Source: Adiantum capillus-veneris (taxonomy: Eukaryota; Streptophyta; Polypodiopsida; Polypodiales; Pteridaceae). From it: a stretch of 64,000 nucleotides of DNA. Each line of letters opens with the position of its first letter. Position 1 is the stretch's first letter. The DNA lies in assembly GCA_014529385.2 (NCBI GenBank), contig CM043942.1, positions 106,712,641-106,776,640 of the forward strand, written 5' to 3'. The notes beneath the pieces are model-generated. The model was not told the DNA's origin, did no database searches, and saw only the letters and a program-made list of their open reading frames with translations. Positions 11,250 through 24,737 of the stretch are shown piece after piece. Both the position numbers and the translations under genes were made by a program.

Positions 11250-12081
11250 TTTATTCCATTGTCTTCACAGCTCCTTTATCCATTACAACAAGTGGCAAAG
11301 CATGATCCATTTGGGATGACAAGTGTGAAGAAGTGTTTCAAGAGGTGAAAGAGGTGTTAGGGGGGTTGTCAGCCATGCAGGCTCCTGATTGGGAGCAAGC
11401 GTTTTATGTAAATCCATCAGTATGGGATGATGCCATTGGAGCCATGCTTTTGCGAAAGGGGAAGGGCAGCCATTATATGAGGCCAATGTAATATTTGCCT
11501 ATCAACAATTTTGTCATTACTTGCTATCACGACCTTTTGTTTTCTTAACAAGTTATGTCTTTTTGCCACAGTTAACTAATGGCACTAACATGTCAAATGT
11601 GGTCAAGAAATGGGTAATTGAGCTGCAAGAGTTCGAGTTCTCTTTTTTAGTGGAAGACAATACAAGAGCTACCCTAGCTGATTTGTTGACTTACAAGGAG
11701 AATCCCCTTCTTGTTAAGGGAGAGGTGGTGAGAAAGGTAGTTGAAGAAGTGCCACAGATCAGCAATGCACATGTGTTGTTCTTTGATGGCTCATACAGAA
11801 AGAGCCATGATGCGGCTTCAGGGGGTAAAGCACTCTACGATCTAAAGGGGGAGTTAGTATGCAAGAGAGGGTTCAAATTGGATGCTCATAGTAACAATGA
11901 GGCTGAATATGCAACTTTGGAAGATGGATTACACATTTGTTTGAAGCATGGGATTAGAAGGTTGAGCATAAAAGGAGATGCCTTGTTAGTGGTGAAGCAA
12001 GTGTTGGATGTGTGGAAGAGCAAGAACAACTCATTGAGGAAAATGTGTTTTAGAATTAAAGGCCTGTTAAAACAAGTTTGA
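11250..12081 (+). pseudogene. gypsy B RNase H region and second (archaeal-type) RNase H
   Basis: After a frameshift at 11249 the RT connection and first RNase H are recognisable (AMQAPDWEQAFYVNPS, GAMLLRKGKG), with a further frame break near 11490-11520. From about 11770 a separate RNase H-like domain is read: HVLFFDGSYRKSHDAASGG, SNNEAEYATLEDGL, IKGDALLVVKQV. FDGS, the E of NNEAEY and GD correspond to the acidic residues of archaeal-type RNase H. Two RNase H domains in one pol are typical of the plant Tat lineage of gypsy elements. The frame ends at 12081. Confidence 0.8.
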
Positions 12082-12760
12082 AGCATGGAGCATCAGACAC
12101 ATTGAATGTGCTCTAAATGGAGAGACACATGAAGCAGCTCAAAGCATGATTGGGGAGCTATTTGCGTTGAGGGCCAATTTACCTCTTTATCATGGCCAGG
12201 AAAGTTTGGCTCAAGAAGAGCAGTTTTTGCTAACAGGAATCATTCTGAAGGACATTCAAAAGTCTAAGAAGTATGGTTTTGTGTGTAGAGCATCTAGGTA
12301 CAAATTGATTGGTGATGTCTTGTACATGAAAGTCGTTGATCTTGTGTTGAGACGTGTACCTTGGCGGGAGGAGCTTTATAGAGTGTTGGAAGAAAATCAT
12401 GAAGGTGCATGTGGCGGACATTTTGCTCTAAAGATCACCTTGCATAAGATCTTGCAAGAGGGGTATGTATGGCCTAGTTTGCACAAGGATGTTCACCATT
12501 GGTGTAGATCTTGCAATAGGTGTCAAGCATTTGGGAAGAGAGTGTTGAAGCCAGAGCTATGAAAAACCATTATGGTGTTTGATGTGTTTGAAAAGTGGGG
12601 GATTGATGCAATAGGCCCGTTACCTATCACAAGCAGGGGCAAAAGCTATATTTTGACTGCAGTGGACTATCTCTCTAGATGGGCAGAGGCTATAGCAATA
12701 AAACAAATCACTGCACAGGATGTGGAAAAATTTGTGTACGATGAAATAGGTTGCAAGTTT
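12082..12760 (+). pseudogene. gypsy B integrase, truncated
   Basis: The H2C2 zinc-binding region is clear: HEGACGGHFALKITLHKIL then CRSCNRCQAFGK. A TGA near 12560 follows VLKPEL. The core begins with FEKWGIDAIGPLPITSRGK, containing the first catalytic Asp, and YILTAVDYLSRWAEA. The sequence breaks at VYDEIGCKFG, before the second Asp and the Glu, where 17 G begin. Without the DDE triad and C-terminal domain it cannot integrate DNA. Confidence 0.88.
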
Positions 12761-12777
12761 GGGGGGGGGGGGGGGGG
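12761..12777. repeat. Poly-G tract of 17 bases at a breakpoint
   Basis: The run separates the broken integrase of B from the LINE endonuclease fragment. Homology to B stops at its left edge and homology to the LINE starts at its right edge. Confidence 0.95.
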
Positions 12778-15130
<2,353 letters not shown>

Positions 15131-15402
15131 TCTCATAATCCCAGAGTTGATTAGAGGTGAAGCAAGAGCAAAGCTTGCACGTTGAGAATTCTTTGAAAAC
15201 CCTATTTTAAAGCCTTATCTAGGGCTTGCAATCCTTTTCACTTACGCGCGTCCATATTTTGTCAATAAGTGCTAGATGGGTATGATGCGTCTTTCATTGG
15301 CAATCACCGGCCTTTTATCATAAACCTAGCTCTTGGACTGACAAGCCCGGCCCATGACTAAATATATGTGCAAAAGAATAATGGTGGCATCATGGGTTAA
15401 CA
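15131..15402 (-). repeat. 3' LTR of gypsy element D (partial)
   Basis: It is homologous (roughly 80% by eye) to the LTR at 38150-38688 over AGCAAGAGCAAAGCTTGCA, CCTTATCTAGGGCTT, GATGCGTCTTTCAT and the terminal GGGTTAACA. On the minus strand the LTR therefore begins TGTTAACCC. A purine-rich tract AAGAAGGGGGGCA sits immediately upstream, as expected for a 3' LTR. The distal half of the LTR is not recognisable. Confidence 0.8.
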
Positions 15403-15416
15403 TGCCCCCCTTCTTG
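15403..15416 (-). promoter_or_regulatory. Polypurine tract of gypsy element D
   Basis: On the minus strand AAGAAGGGGGGCA directly precedes the LTR start TGTTAACCC. This is the usual plus-strand priming site of LTR retrotransposons. Confidence 0.7.
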
Positions 15417-17773
15417 ATGTAGATCCTGTCCTCGGAAGCTAGCGAGGTGAAGCTCGTTCGTCAAGGTGGTAGAGCATCTAGGATAGATTGTTTGCATGAC
15501 AAATTCACCATCAAAGTATGCAAGCGAAACTTGATGTCAATAAAGCATGAATGACATATAAAGTACATGAGGACATGAGTAATTGCAAAGAATTATGAAA
15601 TGCTACACTGCCATTAAGGACGAATAAATTGCACTTTGATGAAATTAATCAATCAAGAGTTTTGGGCTTATGGATGAATCTATCAATTAGGTAGGTATGG
15701 CTAAGGTTAAAAGGACTACTCTAGTAGTAGTGAAGTTAAGAAGATTATCTAAATGCAAGATTTTCCAAGTGTGACTTTTAGCTTTGATTAGCCAACTAAC
15801 TCTCACAACTCCAAACAAGAGCTTGAATTTTTCACTTTAAGCTTAATCTAAGTCTTTTTCATGTCATCATTATTTTTTCTTTTCTATTTAAACCACAAGT
15901 AGAAAATATAAATATCACAAGCATGAATCATGGAAAGTAGTACACCTGGAGGTATGGAATTGCTCATTTCATTGAAGGAGATGTCCTCAGCCATGTGAAT
16001 AAAATCCACATGAGTTCTCTTAATGCTTCTACATAACAATATCAAGCAAGAAGGCACTATACCTCCAGAAGGCATGTTAGTGTGAAAAGATTAAAAATCA
16101 TGGAAAACAAGCTGAAACAAAATCTAAACCCCTAACCGACCTGTCTATCATCGCTTATGGAATCAAGGGAAGAGGATATTATATAGACCGGGTGGCATCC
16201 CCAAGGCTAGGCCTCTACCCTCATCATCTAGATAAACAAAATCATTGTCGGTGAGGCGATAGTCTTCCTCAGATTTTTCATCATCTTCATGTGCACATAT
16301 ATTAATCAAGAACCTTGCTATGCGTTGATACTCATCTTGTGCAAAAGAATAGGCATGTGTCATTGGAGAAACATTCGCGACTGAGTACGGGTCACTAGTA
16401 GTCCATAAACGTATTAGCCATTCTAACTCCTCAAAATTTTTCTCGCACACGAGTCTCTCTACCAAATCTCATTAACAAGAAAGTACAGGGTAGCATATGT
16501 GAAACACTTGAGAAAAATAAAAAAGATACCTTTCATAAAAAATAGAAGCACATGCCTCTGGTGAACTAGCCATCTATGGGAAGACAGATAGATTTGATTA
16601 GATCTCTAAAACATGAGTGATGTTTGATGTGACATGCAAATTTGGGCTATGTATTGGGTCTGATAGGGTGCACTCTCATTGTTAGTCGCTCTTGCTCATT
16701 TACTGCTTTTGATTTGTTTTGGTTAGTATAAGTATTTTTTTGGTTAGTATAAGTATTAGAATATGTATATGTAGTCCCTCAATTGAAGAGTTGATAGGTC
16801 AGGGAGGAAGATTAAGAGGGAAGCGAGCGAATGATGGTTATAGTAAACACTCCCCACTTCCTTGGGTAGATCATACTTTTTGCAAGGTTGTCATCAGCTT
16901 TTGAAACCAATCATTAATGGGTGAAGTATTTGACCAATAGTTTTCCACCACCCTAGGTGCTTAACAAGTTGCAAGGGTGGTAAGGTACTCTCCCATGATC
17001 TTACTTGCAACATTGGTGTAGGTGGTGAACTTATAACAGGAGGTGCAAATTATTTCTTGTTTTTATGGATATTTACAATGGTAGGTAGAGGTTGTGTCGA
17101 AGCTTGTATTTTTGTAGATGAACTACATGAAGAACTGGAAGCTTCATTTGACTTCCATGTTCCTAAGCTAGGTGGAACAAATTGTTCTTTCTTCGGTACC
17201 CAAACTAGCTTTGGAACAGGTGTGTAGCATTTCGTGATCTTTTCCTTTCCGCGGTCTTCAAATCATTTTGAAGTTATAGGATTTGGCCTACATGGATCTT
17301 TAGTAGGTGACAGGGGAGAACACAAGGTACATTTAGGTACCCAGATTTGATTTTTTCCATCATAATAGCCTTGGGCTTACAATAGTGATTTAGGAATCCA
17401 ACGTAACATATTCTTACCTTTTTTTGGGATGAGTGGGGTGTCTCTTACGAGGGTTTTGTTTTAAACCAGATTGAGCGTCGAAAGTGGTTGTTAATGAAGC
17501 TTTATAGACCCATTTCTGTGTTGCTCTTGACAATTCACGTTGAGTCTTGGGTGCTTTATTCTTTGTTTCAGCCATGAAATTTGAAGCTCTAAAGGGTTCT
17601 GCTATAGGGACAGATGTTTCAAACTCTTGAATATGCAATGTTCCATTTTGTGTTCCCTCAGAATGAATAACTCCTCAGGGACTATCGCTTGAGTGGAAGG
17701 ATCGAGAGTTTGTTTTTGTGTCGTGATACTCTTCGTTCCTCAATCGATAGTACACTTGGTTTCACACATCCAC
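15417..17773 (-). pseudogene. Decayed reading frames between integrase and 3' LTR of D
   Basis: Several broken minus-strand frames occupy this stretch. 17638-17414 gives a basic segment (FMAETKNKAPKTQREL ... RKRHPTHPKKR). About 17260-17070 gives a Pro/Ser-rich segment (PVPKLVWVPKKEQFVPP, ASSSSCSSSTKIQ). 16465-16163 gives 100 residues with FEELEWLIRLW and an acidic segment CAHEDDEKSEEDY, ending GLYNILFP. I recognise no family for these. Their position, after integrase and before the polypurine tract, is where some plant LTR elements carry an extra ORF. 15417-16160 has no convincing frame. Confidence 0.4.
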
Positions 17774-18238
17774 TTACGTCCCAGTTTTATGTTTCCCTCC
17801 ATAGCACCCGTAGGCATGACCAAAAATCTTCAAGCCACGGTCTTGGGCCACGGTCCTGTTGTCATAAGTAATAGGAGTGTGTAAGATTCCAAAGACAATA
17901 GTTTTCTTCTTGTTAATAACCTTGAGTTGGATGGTACTTTTGAATAAACATAGCTTTCCTAACTGACACCACACTCCATAGGATAACAGATTATGTTTAG
18001 CTCCTGTGTTCAATAAAGCGTTATATAGCACATTCCCATAGGTGCTATTTAACTCGATGGGGTATGGTAAAGGTGGGTCAAAATCTTCCAAATTATCCTC
18101 TAATTTAACTTGAAATGCATGTGTACCTCCAAGTTTGGCCTCTCGTTGGCATCTAATACGTTGTTGTCTCTCTTGAGCCTCGACTTGAGCTTGTATATTT
18201 TTCAATTTTTCTTGTGCCTTGGCTGCCTTTCTGGGCAC
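17774..18238 (-). pseudogene. Retropepsin-like domain downstream of integrase in D
   Basis: This 154-residue frame starts with a basic, Gln/Glu-rich, coiled-coil-like segment (PRKAAKAQEKLKNIQAQVEA). It then gives LPYPIELNSTYGNVLYNALL, NTGAKHNLLSYGVWCQLG and KVINKKKTIVFGILHTPI. The second block has the shape of an aspartic protease active site (ALLDTGA...NLL) with Asn in place of the catalytic Asp, and the third resembles the following beta-strand region. The normal protease of D is upstream at about 22300, so this is a second, separate protease-like domain. It could instead come from an older element lying underneath D. Function is unknown. Confidence 0.6.
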
Positions 18239-19312
18239 GTAGCTCCTCTTGGCCTAAAGGATCATAGTATCTTTTAAATTTACTCCCATTGAGGAATCCA
18301 ATAGTTTCCACTCCGTCAAGAGTTTCCAAATGAATGCTACCTTGTGGGGTGATTTCACATACTCCATATGGTCCTTTCATGCATATTTTTTCTTCTTGTT
18401 AGGCACTCCATACATAAGAACTTTATCCCCAACTTTGATATCCTTGTTCTTTAAATGACGATCAAACCATTTCTTTCGCCTATCCTTCTCCACAAGTGCA
18501 TTTTACACAACCAATTGCCTCTCTTCATCTAACCGCTCAAGAATATATAAACACTCAACTAAAGGGTTACCATCCCAACCTTCATGTGAAGCTACTCGAA
18601 GACTAGGAATGACAAACTCCCAGGGCATAACTGCTTGTTCATATACCATCTTGAATGGTGTACAATTAATATCCACTTTGTACGCAATACAACAAGCCCA
18701 TAGAGCTGATGTTGGCTTCAAATCCCAATCTGTGCGATGAGCCTCTACCATCTTGGTCAAGATAGAAATTAAAGTCTTGTTACTCTCAACTTGGCCATTT
18801 GCTTGTGGATAATAAGGTGTCGACTTATGGTGGGATATCATGAAGCTTGTTGTGAGTTCCTTTATCACTTCATTTGTAAAACGAGTACCATTATCACTCA
18901 CAATTTCAAACGGACAACCAAATTGCATAATAATGTTTTCAAAGAGAAACTTATCAGTTGACCTTGCATCAACCTTGCGTGTCACCTTAGCTTCTTCCCA
19001 CTTTGTCACATAGTCAGTCACAACAATAATATATCGGGATTGGGTGTTACAGGCTGCCGAACTAATTGGGCCTACAAAGTCTAAACCCCATTTTTCAAAT
19101 GGTTGGGTCACTTTAATAGGATGTGAGGGCATCCAATCCTTTAGTTGTGTGGTCTTGTAACGTTGGCATTCATAACATCCTTTTGCAAAAAGTGATGCAT
19201 CCTTGAATAAGGTGGGCCACCAATAGCCTAATTGCAACAACTTCCTAGCAGTTAGTTCTCCTGAAAAATGTCCTCCATCTATGCCCATGTGTGCTTCTTG
19301 CAGTATGGACAA
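18153..19312 (-). pseudogene. gypsy D integrase
   Basis: A 270-residue frame (19312-18503) carries an H2C2 zinc-binding region (AHMGIDGGHFSGEL ... CYECQ) and a complete catalytic triad: Asp in EKWGLDFVGPI, Asp in EIVSDNGTRFTNE and Glu in PQANGQVESNKTL. A stop follows RQLVV at 18503. The frame resumes (KKWFDRHLKNKDIKVGDKVL) and shifts again into GPYGVCEITPQGSIHLETL (18380 onward), the C-terminal beta-rich domain that binds DNA. Integrase inserts the cDNA; the core here is intact in sequence but separated from its C-terminus. Confidence 0.9.
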
Positions 19313-19414
19313 ATACTCATCCTCACGAGCACATTATCTAAGAATATCATCCTTTTCTAACTTGTAGAGGGTACCTCCAATTAGAGAATAAGGTTCACAT
19401 TCCTTTAGTAGCTT

Positions 19415-20770
19415 TCAAGCTATATCCTTACGAAGCTCCTTGGGTGCATGAACTAAAAAGTTGACAATCTTCTCACTCCATTCAGGCATGGTCTCCACTA
19501 GGATCAGGGACGTATCGGGCAATTCATCATTGATTCCCGTGGGGGCTTCACCATTGGGTATGTGAGACAAATGATCAGCCATGACATGCCTTTTATCGGG
19601 TCTCACCACGATAGTAAAATCAAACTCAAGAAGGATTAATAACCATCATGTAATTCTTCATGTGGAACATGGTTTGCTTACTAGATACAACAACGCTTGA
19701 TGATCCACATAAAAAACAAACTTGTTGAAAAGAAGGTAATGTCAATATTTCTTTACTGCATAAAACATAGCTAAACCTTCTCACTTTGTAGTGGTGTAGT
19801 TCCTCTCAGCATCATTCAGCTGGCAACTTGCAAAGCTAATGGGGTAGTCCAATTTATGTTCTCCTGGTTGAGCCAAAACACACCCAATAACAAAGTTTGA
19901 CGCATCAATATGCACATGGAAAATTACATTCCAATCAGGCACTCTTAGGATTGGAGCACTTGTCAAGGACCTTTTTAATAATTTATTGGCATGGTCACAC
20001 TCCTTGGTCCAATGAAACTCAATAAGAAGCTTGTACAATGGACGTGCTATCTCAGCAAAGTTTAAAATAAATCGTCGATAATAACCAAAATGCCCCATGA
20101 ATCTTTGGACTCCCTTATAGTTTGTAGATGGTGGTAAATTAGAAATGGTTTTAATTTTCCTTTCATGCGTGGAAATCCCATTCTTGGACACAATATGCCC
20201 TAAAACGACTCCATGCTTAACCCAAAATTGGTATTTGAAAGGGTTCAATGAGATGCGATACAATTGGCACCTTTCAAACACTTTTCGTAAACATGATAGA
20301 TGTTCTTTCCACAAAGAATAAACACAAAGTTCATCTAAAAAAGCTTCACAAAACTTCCTTGAATATTCCGTAAAATCAGTGTTTATTAATCTTTGGAATG
20401 TAGGAGGGACATTAGTTAAGCCAAAAGCCATAACACGAAATACGAACACTCCAAATTCAGTTATAAAAGTGGTTTTAACTTGGTCCTCTAGCGCAATCGT
20501 GATTTGATTGTAACCAGAGTACCCATCTAAAAATCTATAAGCTTCCTTTCCTACGACTCTCTCAAGCACATGTTTTGAATATGGCAAGGGGTAATGGTCT
20601 CTTCTAGTGGTAGCATTAACCTTCTTGAGATCCATGCACACTCTGAGTTTCCCATTCGTTTTTGGCACAATAGGAGACACCCATTTTGAGTGCTCAATAG
20701 GGTATATGAATCCACATTTGATAATATTTTTGAGTTCTTCCTGAATAATCTTGCAACTTAGGATTCATTG
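19415..20770 (-). pseudogene. gypsy D reverse transcriptase and RNase H
   Basis: RT starts near 20770 (EELKNIIKCGFIYPIEH, partly upstream of the 299-residue frame at 20680-19781) and includes GKLRVCMDLKKVNATTRRDH, FLDGYSGYNQI and VMAFGLTN. The catalytic box reads AFLDELCVYS, where the sibling E has AFLDDLCVYS, so the second catalytic Asp is Glu. RNase H follows (HVHIDASNFVIGCVLAQPG) with a stop at 19781. The frame then resumes across more stops to RPDKRHVMADHLSHIPNG and the linker at 19609-19415. The element is RT-inactive as it stands. Confidence 0.9.
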
Positions 20771-21005
20771 GGTAGGGTCTTTGTTAGACTAGTTTAGCAG
20801 TGCTAATCATTGGAATCGTATGTTGCACTATGGAATGTGGAACACCCTTCATGTCATGATATGTTCAAGAAAATATATGCTTGAATTCCTTAAGGAGATC
20901 CTTGAGTACATATTCCTGAGTCTTTGTCAGGTCTTGAGAAATGAAAACAGTTTGGAGTCCTCACTTGGGTCCGCTAACTCTGTTTCTTTAACGATCACCA
21001 AGCCG

Positions 21006-22842
21006 TCATACTCCATTACTTCCATTAGTAGGTGTTCTTTGGGCCTTTGTATACACAACCTTACCCTCCTCCATGGTGTAGGATTTGAAATGATCACGTG
21101 CAGGGTGTAAGTCTGTGGGATCTTGCTGTGTTATGGATTGCGATTTTGCTTCCACTTCCCTTAGTTGTTGAGATAACTCTTGGTTTTGGTGTCTCCTTAC
21201 AATACAACTCAACTTTGGCTTCTCTACGGCCTCTAAATGTGCAATATCAATGGCTTGTGTGTTGCACCACGGGGCTTTGAAGGTATTCATCCCAATTATC
21301 TACCAACTTTCGATGAGCATCACATGCCCCCATATAATTGAGCCATTTTGTGGTAGATTTCTTTTCATTTATCCTAGCACGTACATTCACTCGATATCAT
21401 CACCTCTTATACCGCTAACTCCTCTTGTCTAATTTTTTATTATGACCGGTCTCTAGTGTAGAGTCACTAGATGAGTCGCTACTCGTGTCTTCTTCTCGTC
21501 AGGATAGATTGTCATCTAGGGTACCACTAGGCCTCGAATGGTTTGTCCCCACATTTGCACCAATATTTAACTCAGATTCTCGTCCTCATAGTCAATTTCA
21601 ACTGATGATTCCAACTCCAAATCATGTGGTCTATAGTCTTCTGAGACTCTACTGGTTCCAATGTCAATCAAGCCTTCATCTCGTAGATCATTAAAAGCTA
21701 TATGCATTGCTCCTCTCATATTAAAAGGTACAAGTTGTGGCACTTTGTCCCCCTTAGGTGTTACCCAAGTCATCCCTCTATTTTCCCAAGTGTCTATGGT
21801 TGCCGCTAGGTGGATCCAGTCCACGTTGTTAGACTGAGCCATTCTAGGTAGAACATATATGTAAGGGAAATCTTCCACAATATTGATGTCCTTCTTACAC
21901 GTGTAACAATACTGCAATGGGCCCGAGTGAATTGTGGTATCAGATTGATAGTCAATTATAAATTTGTTTCGTAGAGGATGTGCTCGACCAGTCACAAGAT
22001 CAACTTGAATGACAGAGTCTTGGAACTATAAGTAGACATGGTTTTTAGATCAGTCATGCACCATTTTTGCTTCCCTCATGAAAGGACATCATAAGATCAT
22101 TTCAGATGACATAGTGTGCTAGGAAAAATCCATAACAATGAAGGTGTGCCTTACCTTGTGTCCAAGGACCTTGATCTTGAGATCTTCTAGCATCCCAATA
22201 GGTTTAATGATGGTCCCATTGGCCATCTTTACCACTATGTTTGTAGTCCCAAGGTGAGGTCTCCCAATGCATTCCCAACAATTTTTAGTTACGATGCTAA
22301 CCCCAGCGCCACCATCAAGGATTCCCTTCACAATTAATCCTTCGGTAGTGATTGGTAGGGTCGCATTGGATTCATCGCCTTCAAAGTACTGTCCTAACTT
22401 GTTGACTGGTATTTTGACAACAAAGTTATCATCGAGGTTGGGTTGTGGATCTAAGGTTTTCTCCTCTATTAGCACTTCATTATACCTCTCTACCGATGCA
22501 AATTGTGATAATCCGACCTTCAGTTCTCCATTGAGGAAATCTCGAAGAGCTAGGAATAGCTCGGGGTCTCCATATAGTGTAGACATGATGGTGGTTCTAA
22601 CTTCTAAAGCCATGAAATCCATCAATTTGAAGATATTTAACGAATTTTTTTTGCCTTCAGTCCCTTGACATGGGGAAGATGGGATCTCCATTTCTTCAAT
22701 AGGGTTAGGTAATCCCTCTATAAACATTCTCTCTAACAAGAAGGGAGTACGCCCACTTCCCAATGACTTAAAGCCACTTTGTGGTCTATGGTCTTTGTGA
22801 GGTTGAATTTGTGTAGGAAACATTGTGTCTGTAATTTGGAGC
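21006..22842 (-). pseudogene. gypsy D protease and linker region
   Basis: From the 5' end, IQPHKDHRPQSG matches the sibling element E. Next comes a variable region, VNKLGQYFEGDE, and the protease GLIVKGILDGGAGVSIVT (DGGA type) with IVVKMANGTIIKPIG. The conserved ILGRPF-like box is broken by a stop at 22119 and reads MIL*CPFMREAKMVHD. The frame 21995-21567 continues (RAHPLRNKFIIDYQSD, CKKDINIVEDFPYIYVLPRM), a linker specific to this family. 21290-21006 holds the segment before RT. This protease region is absent from element E. Confidence 0.82.
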
Positions 22843-24315
22843 AGATGCCAGTTTATGTACATATTTTAGGTGCTTTGTGGTGTGCAGAGAGTTTGCTTTG
22901 AGTGTGCGTTCTTTTTAGTGCAATAAGCCCATGTGTGGTTGAACATAAATATTCAACGAGGGGGTGGGCAATGATGGTGCAACCAAAGTTGGTCCAAGTT
23001 GGGAAGTGGTCTGTGCCAAGTGAGGGCTGCAGGCAGGTGTAGTGTAGAAGGGTAGGGCTGATATGGAGTCGCTGGGCAGCCAAAGGGTAGTGGGAATGTA
23101 GTCTAAAGCGGTTTTTTAGGCCAAATGAGCTAAAAGATGAGCCCAGATGGTATAGCAGGTGAAGGTGTCCAAAGTGCCGAGTCAGAGCTCTGGAGTGTAG
23201 TGTTCGATGTGCTCTAGAAGCTGGTCCAAATGACTTGTCAAACGGAGCCCTTATGTGCAAGATACTGAAGTTCAAATTTAGAAGGTGTTGCAGATCCCCG
23301 ACGGGTAGGGCAGCTGGGGACAAGTGGCCTAGGCAGATGTCAGCAAATAGGTGCATAGAGCTTGAATTATGGAGCATGCTTGTTTTCTCGGATTGCCAAT
23401 CGGAGCTCTGGATAGTAAGTTATGGTCATCAGAAGATTTTCCAAGGGCCAGGTTTGAGCCCACTTGTGTCTGCATTGGAGGATGTGCCATCTGGCATCTT
23501 TTTGGCTTTACCAAGTTTATCATTGATATTATGCTTCATACGGAGTTGGCAAGAACTGACTGCCCACCAATTGGGTGCCCGGTCAGCGAGGTACCATAGG
23601 TCGAAGTTTGGGATTGTTTTTTGAGGGGTGTATGCAGATGTTTTTTTGCCTTTTTTGCGACCTCAGATAGCAAGCTCAAAAGGGCCAGATGGCAATCATA
23701 TTTTCCTGGTCCGCGATTGACGCGATGATGGTCTAGCACGACTTGGCGGCTAGAGATTCTGATCATCAGACAAGATATGGGAGCTGAGGGAAGGAAGGAA
23801 AAAAAGAAGGTTCTATATATATTTTTTGGAGGGTTTTATGGAGCTTGAGGGCCATGAGGGCCAGTGAATGCCACATGGGCCAGCAGTTAAACCCACATGT
23901 GCATGGCGAACGCGACAACGTGCAATATATGAGCCAAGGTGTGGCTTCCACTTGATGTATCTCATGGAGAATGAGCTCCGAGGAGTGTTGACGATGGCGT
24001 AGCTCTATTGGGTGTTGGCCAAGGTGTGGCTTCCACTTGATGTATCGCATGGAGAATGAGCTCCGAGGAGCGTTGACGATGGTGTAGCTCTATTGGGTGC
24101 TGCACTGGCGGCATTCAACATGGGTATGATGGTGCAGGAGGGTGCGGATGCTAGTTTTGGTGGGCTCAGGCGGTGGCCGACGGGTCTTACTGGGCACCAT
24201 CAGTAGATGATGTGGCATGGCACTCCCAATGGGGGCTGAGTTCACACGGGCGACAACCCCGCCCCATCTTTTGAAAGTAGACCCCCCCATTAGCGATGTC
24301 GCTAATGCAAAGGGG
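22843..24315. other. Unassigned sequence X, left part
   Basis: Homology to gypsy D ends at about 22842 and the CACTA element starts at 24316. The 174-residue minus frame at 23377-22853 has no recognisable motif and looks like chance. An 85-bp tandem duplication lies at 23934-24103. X continues after the CACTA element at 29248. Confidence 0.45.
23934..24103. repeat. 85-bp tandem duplication
   Basis: Two head-to-tail copies (23934-24018, 24019-24103) start CCAAGGTGTGGCTTCCACTT and differ at only a few bases. No coding function is evident. Confidence 0.92.
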
Positions 24316-24460
24316 CACTACAACACAACATGGAGATATCGACGCGCGTATATCGACGAAATTAGCGGGCGTCGATATACGCGTCGCAATGTGCGTCGAT
24401 ATACACGTGGAAAGGCTTTATTTCTCATGCGTATATCGACGCGTATAGCGACGCAAAAAA
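24316..24460. repeat. CACTA left terminal and subterminal repeats
   Basis: After the CACTA terminus, copies of ATATCGACGCG-type motifs occur near 24336, 24350, 24372, 24392 and 24431. 24340-24358 and 24370-24386 form an inverted pair differing by a 2-bp insertion. Such subterminal arrays bind the element's own DNA-binding protein in En/Spm. Confidence 0.85.
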
Positions 24461-24556
24461 AATTGGGGGAAAAAAGCGAAACCCGCGAGCAGCAGGGGCC
24501 ATTTTCGCCTACGCTCTGCTCAAATCTTGGCCTCCACCTGCTGCGCAGGTATTATG

Positions 24557-24631
24557 CCCCCCCCCCCCCCCCCCCCCCCCCCCCAACCCCTCTCTCTCTC
24601 TCTACATCGTGTGTGTGTGTGTGTGTGTGTG

Positions 24632-24680
<49 letters not shown>
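24557..24680. repeat. Poly-C, (CT)n, (GT)n and (GA)n cluster
   Basis: There are 28 C at 24557-24584, a short CT run at 24591-24602, (GT)n at 24609-24632 and (GA)n at 24635-24680, all inside the CACTA element and next to the LINE fragment. Confidence 0.95.
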
Positions 24681-24686
<6 letters not shown>

Positions 24687-24737
24687 ATTAATGTATGCTT
24701 AGGAAATTAAAATTAAAGAAAAATAATTAAAGAGAGA

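Larger units (their letters stand above)
6153..12760 (+). mobile_element. Ty3/gypsy retrotransposon B, 3'-truncated
   Basis: The order is 5' LTR, primer site, leader, gag with zinc knuckle, protease (DGGA), RT (FMDD), RNase H, a second RNase H-like domain and the start of integrase. The second RNase H resembles the extra archaeal-type RNase H known from the plant Tat lineage. The element stops inside the integrase core at a poly-G run. It is related to element F (49975-54880) in leader, protease and RT. It lies between the two halves of a LINE. Confidence 0.9.
15131..22842 (-). mobile_element. Ty3/gypsy retrotransposon D, 5'-truncated
   Basis: The minus-strand order is protease, linker, RT, RNase H, integrase, a decayed region of about 2 kb with a second protease-like domain, polypurine tract and 3' LTR. 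Homology to the sibling element E begins at about 22842 (IRDTLFPTQ-like segment). Gag and leader are missing. The LTR at 38150-38688 may be its displaced 5' LTR. Confidence 0.88.

Noticed and set aside
22853-23377. 174-residue minus-strand frame in sequence X
   Set aside because: No recognisable motif, it straddles the end of gypsy D homology, and its composition looks like chance.
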